NCBI GenBank assembly: GCA_900539375.1
Contig: UQBY01000018.1
Coordinates: forward strand, 1-64,000
Direction of reading: 5' to 3'
Source: an uncultured Clostridium sp.
Lineage (GTDB): Bacteria > Bacillota > Clostridia > Clostridiales > Clostridiaceae
DNA length: 64,000 nt
Below are positions 1-8,726 of the stretch, one piece after another. Below the pieces are notes generated by a model. That model did not search any database and had not been told where the DNA came from. It worked only from the letters and a program-made list of their open reading frames with translations. Every line of letters begins with the position of its first letter. Within the stretch, counting starts at the first letter, position 1. Position numbers and translations under genes: made by a program.

Positions 1-390
1 CTAGATGCTGAAGATACATGGTTTATTGCTAATAATCTTTCCGAACCTTATGCAATAAGGGAATATAAAAAGAGATTTGATATTGAAGAAATGTTTAAAG
101 ATTTTAAAAGTACAGGTTTTAACTTAGAAGATACTTGGAGCAATAATATTCACTATGCTAAAATGCTATATTTTTGTGTTTGCATAGCCTATACTTATAT
201 AATTTCTCTTGGTATTTCTTGTAGCAAGGATAAAAAGAACAAGCTATTAGGTTCAGTTAAAAATATTAATGGCAATAAGGTTAGAATTTATAGTCTATTT
301 ACTACTGGGATGAAGTGGTTCAAAAGATGTTATTATTCTTGTAGAAAGAAATATTATTTAAAAACCTGCTTTACATTATACTCGAACTGA
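1..390 (+). CDS. IS4-family transposase, C-terminal part
   Basis: The frame is open from the first base of the window, so the start lies outside; 129 residues are visible. Residues 22-36 carry a textbook Y-x2-R-x3-E-x6-K signature (Y22, R25, E29, K36), the C-terminal catalytic block of IS4-family DDE transposases, with E29 as the third catalytic acidic residue. The upstream DDE acidic residues are not in the window, so whether the element is intact cannot be judged. It sits immediately upstream of an orphan CRISPR array and may have contributed to loss of neighbouring cas genes (inference). I could not identify a terminal inverted repeat after the stop codon. Confidence 0.85.
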   Translation, partial: LDAEDTWFIANNLSEPYAIREYKKRFDIEEMFKDFKSTGFNLEDTWSNNIHYAKMLYFCVCIAYTYIISLGISCSKDKKNKLLGSVKNINGNKVRIYSLFTTGMKWFKRCYYSCRKKYYLKTCFTLYSN

Positions 391-578
391 TACATATTTT
401 TACATTGACAAGTTATCTATAGTAACAATAGAAATTTATGCTTACTTTTTTATACTTAAATTCAATAAAAATGAAATTAATTTTAAAATCAATTCCACAA
501 CAATTTAAAATATAGATTATTATAGAATATATTCAATAATATTCATAATAACTGTCCGTAGGTCAGGTCTTAACATAT
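391..578 (+). other. AT-rich gap before CRISPR array, possible leader
   Basis: No gene is visible. The array degenerates at its right end, so a leader, if it survives, should lie here. Bases 551-568 are clearly richer in G and C than their surroundings. They could be the remains of an older spacer whose repeat has decayed, or the leader-proximal end. A TTGACA at 405-410 has no convincing -10 partner. Confidence 0.35.
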
Positions 579-792
579 ATTGAACATTAACATGAGATGT
601 ATTTAAATTTAACGGGCTTGTCTCCTATTTGCATAGATTTAACATTGAACATTAACATGAGATGTATTTAAATTAGGTAGAGCCTTCCAAAGTTTTAAAT
701 GCTTGTAAGATTGAACATTAACATGAGATGTATTTAAATAGAAGGTACTTTTAAATAAGACTAATTGAACATTAATTGATGTTAAAATAAAT
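579..792 (+). CRISPR. Short orphan CRISPR array, clostridial I-B type repeat
   Basis: Three identical 30-nt repeats lie at 579-608, 644-673 and 710-739. Each begins ATTGAACATTAACATG and ends with the 8-nt handle ATTTAAAT. Spacers are 609-643 (35 nt), 674-709 (36 nt) and a short third at 740-763 (24 nt). A fourth, degenerate repeat starts at 764: it keeps ATTGAACATTAA and then diverges. The decayed copy on the right implies the plus-strand orientation with the leader on the left. The repeat resembles known Clostridium type I-B repeats (from memory). No cas gene follows anywhere in the window, so the array either relies on a distant cas locus or is a relic. Confidence 0.93.
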
Positions 793-1349
793 ATAAGTTT
801 AAAATGTAAATTTTTTTTAAAAGATACAATATAATTAAGAATAATTGCTAAAGTGGAAATGAGTAAGTAGTCTGATTAAGAATTTAAAGAAGTTAAAGAT
901 ATTGATAAAGAGTAGTATGTAGAAAATGCTCATATAGTGATTTAAGTTAAAAGTATTTAATTGAAATGATAGGTTATATTATGTAAGTAAGAAAAATTTT
1001 TCTATTTATAATATATTATTAATTGATTAAGAGTGTAAATTAGTATATCTTTATCCATGTAATTAATAAGTTAACATTCTCTTTATAAATATACTTACAA
1101 TTTATGTATTTAGAAAAAAGCTGTCAATGTATTGATTGTAAGTTTTTTAAGAGTTTTAGTTTAAAATAGCTTTGTTTAGTTTTTATAAAGCTTATCAATA
1201 ATTTTAAATAACTTTACAAAATTTTTAAATAACTTTGTATTGAAGTAGAGGTTATGAGTAGGGTTGGTTGTATATTTTTATAAAAATAGAATTAATTTTT
1301 CTTTTTGTGTGTAGAGGGTATCTTTGTTTATTTAAGAAAAGCAGAAAAA
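793..1349. other. Intergenic, no gene recognised
   Basis: About 550 bases of very AT-rich DNA with stop codons in all frames. I see no further CRISPR repeats, RNA motif or convincing gene remnant. Confidence 0.6.
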
Positions 1350-1390
1350 CCAGACCTTAAATTTTTTAAATTTAAAGTCTGGCTTTTTTA
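1350..1390 (-). terminator. Bidirectional terminator after the 324-aa protein gene
   Basis: CCAGAC (1350-1355) pairs with GTCTGG (1377-1382), extended by an A/T-rich inner stem. T-runs lie on both sides, so it can stop transcription of the minus-strand gene ending at 1446 and also rightward transcription. Confidence 0.75.
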
Positions 1391-1445
1391 TTTTATATTA
1401 AGCTTTATATGATTTATTAAAATATTAGGAAATATATTTTTTATT

Positions 1446-2420
1446 TTATTGATAAGCTTGTTTTTCTCTTTCTATTATATTGTTTATAATTCCTTTTAAA
1501 TAGTTAGGAAGTGAGTTAATTTCTTGGGAGTCCTTGTAGTATCTTATGGATACAAATTTAGCTATTATTTCTTTTGCTACAGTATATTTTAAGTTCCAGT
1601 TTAATGGAGAAATAGCTTGTATTATATGCATAAGCTCAGTATTGCTAAGAAAAATTTCTTTTCCTGAATTTTTATAAAAATCTATAATGTCTTTTAAAAG
1701 GTTATGTTCTTCTTTATTTAAAACTATTATAAAATCAGCATCTTCATTTTCTGTTATTTTTCTTTGTACCTTAACAAAAAGGCTACATTTAAAGGAAATG
1801 CAGAATTTTTTAATTTTTTTAGGTGCAGTATCATAAATAGAACTTTCTTGGATTTTTTCAATAAAATTATTTTCTATAAATTTCTTTATGATTTTTCTTC
1901 CATAGTATTTATTATCACTTCCAAGGGCTTTGCTCCAAATACTATTTTTTAGGTTAAGAAGATTTATTATAAATCCATCTTCTTTATAAAATTTACTTGC
2001 ACGACTTCCTTTAAGCATTGCTAAAACTAAAGCTATACGTTTTTCAACTAAATTAAGGCATGAAAACTCCTTGCTAAAAAACCATTTAGAAATACGTGTG
2101 AAACCTTGACTTCCTTTCTTATTCATTTCTTCCATTTTTGCAAGAGTCCACTCATTGTTATTTATGTTTTTATTTAATATTTTAAGAGAAATAAGGTCTT
2201 TTATATTAGAAACAATAGTTCTTAAAGATGCTTTAATATATTTTCCTTGAAGTTTTTCTGCAAGGGAAGTAATAGAAAAATCTTCAGTTTTTATAATATA
2301 AGATTTTTTATCAAGAGATTCACAAGATATAAAGCATAATCCAAGTAAAGTATCTATAGAGAAGTACTTTTTTGATTCTAAAATCTTATTTATAAATTCA
2401 TTAGGAACTTTTGTTGCCAT
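1446..2420 (-). CDS. Hypothetical protein, winged-helix-like N-terminus
   Basis: I do not recognise this 324-residue protein. The N-terminal region (about 30-110) reads like a helical DNA-binding module: a sensing helix, then a pattern ending in LRTIVSNIKDLISLKILNK that looks like a recognition helix with a wing. The rest is Lys/Ile-rich with no transmembrane segment or signal peptide. A plasmid- or phage-type replication or regulatory protein is possible but unproven. The start was set at 2420 and not 2429 because AGAAAGG abuts the first ATG and leaves 9 bases to the second. It is a single-gene unit ending at a bidirectional hairpin and lies next to the CRISPR/IS region, so an accessory origin is possible. 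Confidence 0.7.
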   Translation of the reverse strand: MATKVPNEFINKILESKKYFSIDTLLGLCFISCESLDKKSYIIKTEDFSITSLAEKLQGKYIKASLRTIVSNIKDLISLKILNKNINNNEWTLAKMEEMNKKGSQGFTRISKWFFSKEFSCLNLVEKRIALVLAMLKGSRASKFYKEDGFIINLLNLKNSIWSKALGSDNKYYGRKIIKKFIENNFIEKIQESSIYDTAPKKIKKFCISFKCSLFVKVQRKITENEDADFIIVLNKEEHNLLKDIIDFYKNSGKEIFLSNTELMHIIQAISPLNWNLKYTVAKEIIAKFVSIRYYKDSQEINSLPNYLKGIINNIIEREKQAYQ

Positions 2421-2531
2421 AATAATCATCCTTTCTCAATGTAAAAATAGTATCATATAATTTATTTGCTTGTGAGCCTAAGTTTTACACAAAAAAATTA
2501 AATTTTTTATATAGAGAAAGAAAAAATTTAA

Positions 2532-3326
2532 TTAAATAAGGTTATAATGTTTTAAAGCATAATATATTCCATCTTCATAAATATCTTTAGTAACAAAGGA
2601 TACTTTGTCAAATAATGAAGGGGTACTATTTCCCATGGCAATTGAGGTATGGGCATATTCTAGCATAGCTAAGTCATTTGTGCTGTCTCCAATTGCATAT
2701 GTATTTTCTAGTGGAATATCTAGATAGTTTGATATGTATTTTATTCCTGAAGCTTTTGAATAGCCAAGTGGAATAACTTCGTAAAAATCTTCAGCTCTTT
2801 TTATAAATTCAAATCTATCTTTGTATTTTTCATAAAAGCTATTAAAGTCACTATTTTCATTTATGAAAACAACAAATTTATCAATTTCAATATTTTCTTC
2901 ATGCCATGTTGAGCCATAAAAGAATCCTTCGCTTTTGTGTTGGTTCATTATTCTTAAAACATCTTTGTGTTTTATATTTTCAAAATTATCAAAATATACA
3001 GTGTCTCTTCCTTCTAAAATTCCTTCTAACTTGAACTTGTCCACATCATCTGCTATTTCTCTTGAAAGTTTTTTCCCAAGGGATTTATAAAAAAGAACTT
3101 CATTGTTAAATTCAATATAAGTACCACAACCACATAAATATCCATCAAAGTCTAAGCTTCTTATTAAAGGGGTAATTTCAGAAAGTGGTCTTCCTGTGTT
3201 TATAAAAGAAAGATTTCCTTTTTCTTTAAGCTTTTTAAGTGCAATTTTAGTGCTTTCAGGTATTATATGGGTATGTTCATTAATTAAAGTTCCATCAATA
3301 TCAAAAAAAACTATATTTTTACTCAT
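2532..3326 (-). CDS. HAD-superfamily hydrolase, Cof/YbiV-like
   Basis: A 264-residue cytoplasmic phosphatase of the Cof-type (IIB cap) HAD family, which hydrolyses sugar phosphates, nucleotides or similar small phosphoesters; the substrate cannot be told from sequence. Motif I is FFDIDGTL near residue 8, with the two catalytic Asp residues. Motif II is the Thr in NTGRP near residue 44. A conserved Lys lies in the cap-core junction. Motif IV is GDSTNDLAML near residue 214. Length is normal for the family. AAGGAGT lies 7-8 bases before the ATG. It is divergent from the tautomerase gene at 3395. Confidence 0.9.
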   Translation of the reverse strand: MSKNIVFFDIDGTLINEHTHIIPESTKIALKKLKEKGNLSFINTGRPLSEITPLIRSLDFDGYLCGCGTYIEFNNEVLFYKSLGKKLSREIADDVDKFKLEGILEGRDTVYFDNFENIKHKDVLRIMNQHKSEGFFYGSTWHEENIEIDKFVVFINENSDFNSFYEKYKDRFEFIKRAEDFYEVIPLGYSKASGIKYISNYLDIPLENTYAIGDSTNDLAMLEYAHTSIAMGNSTPSLFDKVSFVTKDIYEDGIYYALKHYNLI

Positions 3327-3394
3327 GTATATACTCCTTATATCTATTTATGTTAAAATTATAGCATAAAGATATGAAAGGAGAAATGAAACTT

Positions 3395-3736
3395 ATGCCA
3401 TTTATAGGAAATAAAGTAACAGTAAAAATATCAGAGGAAAAGGAAAAAATAATAAAAGAAAAACTAGGAAAAGCAATAGAGCTTTTAGGTAAAAGTGAAG
3501 AGTATTTAATGGTAGGCTTTGAGGATAATTATAAATTATATTTTGCAGGGGAAAAGCTTGAAAAGGGTGCTTTTATTCAGGTTAAACTTTTTGGAAAGGC
3601 AAGTAGTGAAGCTTATGAAAAATTAACAGTAGAAATATGTAAAATTTATGAAGAGGAATTAAAAATACCTAAAGACAAGATATATGTAAAATATGAAGAA
3701 GTAAGTAATTGGGGCTGGAATGGCTTTAATTTTTAG
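3395..3736 (+). CDS. MIF-like tautomerase
   Basis: A 113-residue homologue of macrophage migration inhibitory factor/phenylpyruvate tautomerase, a trimeric cytosolic enzyme family. The product begins MPFIGNKV; after Met removal Pro becomes the catalytic N-terminal base. I therefore start at 3395 and not at the in-frame ATG at 3374. An AAAGGAGA ribosome site about 10 bases upstream of 3395 supports this choice. The length matches the family (about 114). Bacterial members have uncertain physiological substrates. A gene for a LURP-one-like protein follows after 21 bases and may be cotranscribed. Confidence 0.82.
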   Translation: MPFIGNKVTVKISEEKEKIIKEKLGKAIELLGKSEEYLMVGFEDNYKLYFAGEKLEKGAFIQVKLFGKASSEAYEKLTVEICKIYEEELKIPKDKIYVKYEEVSNWGWNGFNF

Positions 3737-3757
3737 GGTATAAGAAGAGGTGATAAT

Positions 3758-4249
3758 GTGATTTATCATATGAAGCAAAAGGTATTTTCCTTAGGTGAAA
3801 AGTATAGTGTATTTGATGATATTGGAAATTTAGCTTTTTATGCTGAAGGGGAGTTTTTAAGTTTAAAAAATAAAGTTCATGTTTATGATAAAAATAAACA
3901 TGAAATAGCTTTTATAAAAAAAGAATTACTTTCTTTACTTCCAACTTATTATGCAGATATTTTTAGTTTTGGAATTATAACCATAAAGAAAAAGTTTACT
4001 TTATTTACTATGAAGTTAACTGTTGAAGAAATGGGGCTTGTTCTTGAAGGAGATTTTACATCTCATAATTTCACTCTTAAAAAAGATGAAAGAGAAATTA
4101 TGACTGTAAAAAAGGGATGGTTTACATGGGGAGATAGTTATGAGATAAATATAAAAGATGAAAAATATACTATTCTTTGCATATGTATTTTGTTAGCTGT
4201 AGACCTTATTATTGCAGATACTAGTGCAGCTTCAAATAGTTCAAATTAA
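3758..4249 (+). CDS. LURP-one-related (Tubby C-terminal-like) protein
   Basis: A 163-residue protein with the beta-rich LURP-one-related/DUF567 pattern: alternating short strands such as YSVFDDIGNLAFYAEGEF near the start, then repeated strand-turn units containing KHEIAFIKKE and VLEGDF. The fold is a Tubby-like 12-strand barrel around a hydrophobic C-terminal helix, which fits the hydrophobic stretch at about 140-153. Biochemical role in bacteria is unknown. Translation appears to start at GTG 3758, because AGAGGTG lies 5 bases before it; an internal ATG at 3770 is the alternative. It follows the tautomerase gene closely. Confidence 0.7.
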   Translation: MIYHMKQKVFSLGEKYSVFDDIGNLAFYAEGEFLSLKNKVHVYDKNKHEIAFIKKELLSLLPTYYADIFSFGIITIKKKFTLFTMKLTVEEMGLVLEGDFTSHNFTLKKDEREIMTVKKGWFTWGDSYEINIKDEKYTILCICILLAVDLIIADTSAASNSSN

Positions 4250-4256
4250 AAAATAT

Positions 4257-4297
4257 CCTAATAAATAAGAATAAAATTTACTTATTAGGTTATAATT
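4257..4297 (+). terminator. Possible weak terminator before adhE
   Basis: CCTAATAA (4257-4264) pairs with TTATTAGG (4282-4289). The following T-tract is broken, so termination may be partial. Confidence 0.4.
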
Positions 4298-4327
4298 AAT
4301 TTATATAGGTAGGAGGTCGATTTTATT

Positions 4328-6910
4328 ATGAAAGTTACTAATGTAGAAAGTTTGTTACATAGGATAAATAACTTAAGAGATGCACAAAGGATATTTTCAG
4401 GATATACTCAAGAAAAGGTTGATGAAATATTTAGAGCAGCTACTATGGCAGCTAATGATTCAAGAATAAAATTAGCAAAGATGGCAGTAGAAGAAACTAA
4501 AATGGGAATTGTTGAAGATAAGGTTATAAAAAATCATTTTTCAGCAGAATATATATACAATCAATACAAAGATATGAAAACCTGTGGGGTTATAGATAGA
4601 GATGAAACCTTTGGAATAAGTAAAGTTGCAGAGCCTATAGGAGTTATTGCAGCAATAGTTCCAACAACTAATCCAACATCAACTGCTATTTTTAAAACAT
4701 TAATAGCATTAAAAACAAGAAATGCAATTATTATAAGTCCTCATCCAAGGGCAAAGAATTCTACAATAGCAGCTGCTAAAATAGTTTTAGATGCAGCCGT
4801 TAAAGCAGGAGCACCAGAAGGAATAATAGGTTGGATTGATGAACCTTCAGTAGAATTATCTAAAAGAGTAATGGAAGAAAGTGACCTTATTTTAGCAACT
4901 GGAGGGCCTGGAATGGTTAAAGCAGCTTACTCTTCAGGAAAGCCAGCCATAGGAGTTGGAGCAGGAAACACTCCAGCTATAATAGATGAAACTGCTCATA
5001 TAAAAATGGCAGTAAACTCTATTCTTCTTTCAAAAACCTTTGATAATGGAGTTGTATGTGCTTCTGAGCAAAGTATAATAGTTATGGATTCTATATATGA
5101 TAAAGTAAGAAGAGAAATCCTTGAAAGAGGAGGCTACATTTTAAATAAACAAGAAAAAGATAAGCTTAGAAAAACTATCTTAACTGAAAGTGGAGCTTTA
5201 AATTCTGAAATTGTAGGGCAATCAGCTTATAATATTGGAAAGCTTGCAGGAATTAATGTGCCAGAAACTTCAAAGGTTTTAATTGGAGAAGTAGAATCTG
5301 TAGAACTAGAAGAAGCTTTTGCCCATGAAAAATTATCTCCAATACTTGCTATGTATAAAGTTAGGAGTTTTGATGAAGCTTTAGAAAAAGCTAGCAGACT
5401 AATTGAACTTGGAGGATTTGGTCATACATCAATTTTATATACAGACCAAATAAAATCTAAAGATAGAATAGCTAAGTTTGGAGAAACTATGAAAACTGCA
5501 AGAACATTAATAAATATGCCAGCTTCTCAAGGGGCTATAGGGGATATTTATAATTTTAAACTTGCACCATCTTTAACTTTAGGTTGTGGTTCTTGGGGTG
5601 GAAATTCTATTTCAGAAAATGTAGGTCCAAAACATTTATTAAATATAAAAACAGTAGCAGAAAGGAGGGAAAATATGCTTTGGTTTAGAGTTCCTGAAAA
5701 AACTTATTTTAAATATGGATGCCTTCCAGTAGCTTTAAAAGAATTAAAGGATATGAACAAGAAAAAAGCTTTTATAGTTACAGATAAAGTTTTATTTGAT
5801 TTAGGTTATACTCATAAAATAACTGATATTTTAAAAGAATGTAACATAGATTTTAAAATATTCTTTGATGTTGCACCAGACCCAACTTTAAAAACAGCAA
5901 GAAGTGGAAAAAAAGCTATGATGAGTTTTGAACCTGATGTAATAATTGCAATTGGAGGAGGTTCTCCTATGGATGCTGCTAAAATTATGTGGGTTATGTA
6001 TGAGCATCCAGAAGTTAAATTTGAAGATTTAGCTATGAGATTTATGGATATAAGAAAAAGAGTTTATAAGTTCCCTGAACTTGGGCAAAAAGCTATAATG
6101 GTTGCAATTCCAACTTCAGCAGGAACAGGTTCTGAGGTTACTCCATTTTCAGTAATAACTGATGAGGAAACAGGAATAAAATATCCTTTAGCAGATTATG
6201 AATTAACTCCAGATATGGCTATTGTAGATGCTGAACTTATGATGAGTATGCCAAAGGGTCTTACAGCAGCTTCTGGAATTGATGCCCTTGTTCATGCAAT
6301 AGAAGCTTATGTATCAGTTATGGCCTCAGAGTATACAAATGGTTTAGCCCTTGAAGCTATAAGGCTTATATTTAAATATCTTCCACAAGCTTATGAAGAA
6401 GGAACAACAAATGTTAAAGCAAGAGAAAAAATGGCACATGCTTCTTCTATGGCAGGAATGGCCTTTGCAAATGCTTTTTTAGGAATATGTCATTCTATGG
6501 CTCATAAATTAGGAGCTTTTCATCATCTTCCACATGGAATAGCAAATGCACTTTTAATTGATGAAGTAATAAGATATAATGCAACAGATGCTCCAAGAAA
6601 GCAAGCTGCTTTTCCACAATACAAATATCCAAATGCAGCTTGGAGATATGCAAGAATTGCTGATTATTTAAATTTAGGTGGAAATAGTGAAGAGGAAAAG
6701 GTTGAGCTTTTAATTAAAGAAATAGATAAGCTTAAGAAAAAGATTGGAATATTAGATTACATTTCTGATTATGGAGTAACTGAAGATAAATTTAATGAAA
6801 CTTTAGATGAAATGGTAGAGCAAGCTTTTGATGACCAATGTACAGCTGCAAATCCAAGATATCCATTAATGAATGAAATAAAAGAAATGTATTTAAAAGC
6901 TTACAAGTAA
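4328..6910 (+). CDS. adhE: Bifunctional aldehyde-alcohol dehydrogenase AdhE
   Basis: An 860-residue fermentation enzyme that converts acetyl-CoA to acetaldehyde and then ethanol with two NADH; members assemble into spirosomes (family knowledge). The N-terminal half is a CoA-acylating aldehyde dehydrogenase with the nucleotide motif GVGAGNTP near 210 and catalytic Cys244 in NGVVCASEQS. The C-terminal half, from about residue 450, is an iron alcohol dehydrogenase with GGGSPMDAAK near 545 and ligands in GIDALVHAIEAY and in CHSMAHKLGAFHHLPHG. Length is standard and nothing is missing. AGGAGG at 4311-4316 lies 11 bases upstream. I see no clear Rex operator. It has its own strong terminator. Confidence 0.97.
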   Translation: MKVTNVESLLHRINNLRDAQRIFSGYTQEKVDEIFRAATMAANDSRIKLAKMAVEETKMGIVEDKVIKNHFSAEYIYNQYKDMKTCGVIDRDETFGISKVAEPIGVIAAIVPTTNPTSTAIFKTLIALKTRNAIIISPHPRAKNSTIAAAKIVLDAAVKAGAPEGIIGWIDEPSVELSKRVMEESDLILATGGPGMVKAAYSSGKPAIGVGAGNTPAIIDETAHIKMAVNSILLSKTFDNGVVCASEQSIIVMDSIYDKVRREILERGGYILNKQEKDKLRKTILTESGALNSEIVGQSAYNIGKLAGINVPETSKVLIGEVESVELEEAFAHEKLSPILAMYKVRSFDEALEKASRLIELGGFGHTSILYTDQIKSKDRIAKFGETMKTARTLINMPASQGAIGDIYNFKLAPSLTLGCGSWGGNSISENVGPKHLLNIKTVAERRENMLWFRVPEKTYFKYGCLPVALKELKDMNKKKAFIVTDKVLFDLGYTHKITDILKECNIDFKIFFDVAPDPTLKTARSGKKAMMSFEPDVIIAIGGGSPMDAAKIMWVMYEHPEVKFEDLAMRFMDIRKRVYKFPELGQKAIMVAIPTSAGTGSEVTPFSVITDEETGIKYPLADYELTPDMAIVDAELMMSMPKGLTAASGIDALVHAIEAYVSVMASEYTNGLALEAIRLIFKYLPQAYEEGTTNVKAREKMAHASSMAGMAFANAFLGICHSMAHKLGAFHHLPHGIANALLIDEVIRYNATDAPRKQAAFPQYKYPNAAWRYARIADYLNLGGNSEEEKVELLIKEIDKLKKKIGILDYISDYGVTEDKFNETLDEMVEQAFDDQCTAANPRYPLMNEIKEMYLKAYK

Positions 6911-6921
6911 AAAATTTTATA

Positions 6922-6968
6922 AAGCTGTTTCAATGAGGAATATTCTTCATGAAACAACTTTTATTTTA
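6922..6968 (+). terminator. Strong rho-independent terminator of adhE
   Basis: A long hairpin: GTTTCA (6927-6932) and TGAAAC (6950-6955) close an inner palindrome around GAATATTC, and flanking AAG/CTT extends it. TTATTTT follows. Confidence 0.85.
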
Positions 6969-7107
6969 AAGTAAAAAATGAAGATATTAATATATTTCAT
7001 TAGTATTTCTAAACAATAGAACAGCAGTAGGGAATAACAAAAAGAAAAAAAGAATATAGAAAGTCAGGTTAGTAAGTTTTATAAAAAATATTCAAAGATA
7101 GAAATCG

Positions 7108-7136
7108 TTGACAAATAAATGTAAAAAAAATATAAT
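7108..7136 (+). promoter_or_regulatory. Consensus sigma-A promoter of stand-alone trpB
   Basis: TTGACA (7108-7113), 17-bp spacer, TATAAT (7131-7136): a perfect housekeeping match. The expected start, about 7143, leaves a leader of only about 25 bases, with no room for a T-box. Confidence 0.9.
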
Positions 7137-7167
7137 TTAATAGAGATTTTTATTGGAGGATGAAAAC

Positions 7168-8334
7168 GTGGAAAAGTTTTATGGGGAGTTTGGAGGACAA
7201 TTTGTTCCACCAGCAGTATTAGAGGCATTAAATCAATTAGAAGAGGCTTTTTTAAAGTATAAAGATGATGAAGAATTTAAAAAAGAATATAATTATTATT
7301 TAAAACAATATGTAGGAAGGGAAAATCCATTATATTTTGCAGAAAGATTAACTAATTATACTAAAGGATGCAAAATATATTTAAAGAGAGAAGACTTAAA
7401 TCATACAGGAGCACATAAAATAAACAATGCTCTAGGACAAATTCTTTTAGCTAAAAGAATGGGAAAGAAAAAAGTTATAGCAGAAACTGGAGCAGGACAA
7501 CATGGAGTTGCTACTGCTACTGTGGCAGCTTTAATGGGAATGGAATGTACTATATACATGGGTGAAGAGGATATGAGAAGACAATCACTAAATGTATTTA
7601 GAATGGAACTTTTAGGAGCAAAAGTTGTTCCTGCAATGAGAGGAACAAGAACTCTTAAAGAAGCAGTAGATTTAGCTTTAGAAGAATGGGTAAAGGATAT
7701 AGATAATTCTTTTTATGTTTTAGGTTCAGCAGTAGGACCACATCCTTATCCAGCAATAGTTAAAGAATTCCAAAAAATCATAAGCATGGAAGCTAAAAAG
7801 CAAGGTTTAGAAGCAGAAGGAAAGCTTCCAAAAGCAGTTATAGCTTGTATTGGTGGAGGTAGTAATGCTATAGGAATGTTTGCAGACTTTATAGATGAGA
7901 AGGATGTGGAGCTTATTGGTGTTGAAGCTGCGGGAAAAGGAATAGACACAAATATGCATGCTGCATCAATGGCTAAAGGTGAAGTTGCTATAGTTCATGG
8001 AATGAAAACAAAATGTATAGTTGATGAAAATGGAGAAGCTAAGGAAGTTTATTCAATTTCAGCAGGACTTGATTATCCAGGAGTAGGACCAGAGCATGCT
8101 TATCTTTGTGAAATTAAGAGAGCAAAATATGTCCCATGTACTGATGAAGAAGCCTTAAATGGATTTAAAGTTTTATCAAGATTAGAAGGAATAATTCCAG
8201 CTATTGAGAGCTCTCATGCTATAGCATATGCTTTAAATGCAGCTAAAGAGTATGATAAAGATGATTACATAATTGTATGTCTTTCAGGAAGAGGAGATAA
8301 AGACGTTCAAGAGCTTATGGATAAGATAAAGTAA
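7168..8334 (+). CDS. trpB: Tryptophan synthase beta chain, free-standing copy
   Basis: A 388-residue PLP enzyme that condenses indole with serine. It begins VEKFYGEFGGQFVPP and carries HTGAHKINNA with the PLP lysine at residue 84, AETGAGQHGVATATVAA, and the phosphate-binding GGGSNAIG. It is clearly alike to the operon copy at 41435 over its whole length, so it is a TrpB1-type protein and not TrpB2. The start is GTG 7168, with GGAGG 8 bases upstream. No trpA lies beside it. A consensus promoter with no T-box implies expression independent of tRNA-Trp charging. It may scavenge indole or work with the distant TrpA (inference). Confidence 0.95.
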   Translation: MEKFYGEFGGQFVPPAVLEALNQLEEAFLKYKDDEEFKKEYNYYLKQYVGRENPLYFAERLTNYTKGCKIYLKREDLNHTGAHKINNALGQILLAKRMGKKKVIAETGAGQHGVATATVAALMGMECTIYMGEEDMRRQSLNVFRMELLGAKVVPAMRGTRTLKEAVDLALEEWVKDIDNSFYVLGSAVGPHPYPAIVKEFQKIISMEAKKQGLEAEGKLPKAVIACIGGGSNAIGMFADFIDEKDVELIGVEAAGKGIDTNMHAASMAKGEVAIVHGMKTKCIVDENGEAKEVYSISAGLDYPGVGPEHAYLCEIKRAKYVPCTDEEALNGFKVLSRLEGIIPAIESSHAIAYALNAAKEYDKDDYIIVCLSGRGDKDVQELMDKIK

Positions 8335-8361
8335 GTTAAAAAATAATTTTAAAAAGAATTA

Positions 8362-8390
8362 TTGACAAAAATAATTTAATAATTTATTAT
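8362..8390 (+). promoter_or_regulatory. Promoter of the valS T-box leader
   Basis: TTGACA (8362-8367) and TATTAT (8385-8390), separated by 17 bp; expected start near 8397. Confidence 0.75.
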
Positions 8391-8396
8391 AAAATA

Positions 8397-8651
8397 AATT
8401 AATATTTAAAAGCAATGAGAAAGAGGAGTAAAAGTCCTAAGCATTTAAGAGAGAGGGGAAAGGTGGAAGCCCTTATGTTAAAGGCTTTGAAGGTAGCTTT
8501 TGAGCTTCTTTAGTGAAACAATAGTAGCTAAAGACGGTTTTTCATAAATCGTTAATAAAATAAGAGCCTGTAAAAGCTTTTTTTAAAGTAGAGCAGGAAT
8601 AAAGGTGGTACCGCGAGTTTTCGTCCTTTTATAGACGAAGGCTCTTTTTAT
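8397..8651 (+). promoter_or_regulatory. T-box leader responding to tRNA-Val
   Basis: Stem I carries the AGUA side of the loop-E motif in GGAGTAAAA near 8415. On the other side, the segment GAAGGTAGCTTTTGAG places a valine codon GTA (8493-8495) at the specifier position, judged by alignment with the glyQS leader from memory. The T-box sequence AAAGGTGGTACCGCG is at 8601-8615; its TGGT would pair with an ACCA tRNA end, as expected for the A73 discriminator of tRNA-Val. The terminator stem is 8615-8625 with 8634-8644, followed by a T-run. Uncharged tRNA-Val should stabilise the antiterminator and switch on valS. Confidence 0.93.
8615..8651 (+). terminator. T-box-controlled terminator upstream of valS
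   Basis: GAGTTTTCGTC (8615-8625) pairs with GACGAAGGCTC (8634-8644), followed by TTTTTATTTTAT. It is mutually exclusive with the antiterminator containing the T-box sequence. Confidence 0.9.
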
Positions 8652-8726
8652 TTTATAAAAAAATTGCAAATAACTTGCTAAGTTAATTTTAATAGAAAAA
8701 GTAAGTTGAAAAGCAGGAGGAGAAAA

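Noticed and set aside
391..1445. Decayed cas genes next to the CRISPR array
   Set aside because: No frame longer than a few dozen codons and no recognisable Cas motif in any frame.
4257..4327. Rex operator upstream of adhE
   Set aside because: No palindrome resembling TTGTTAA-N4-TTAACAA could be found in the short upstream region.
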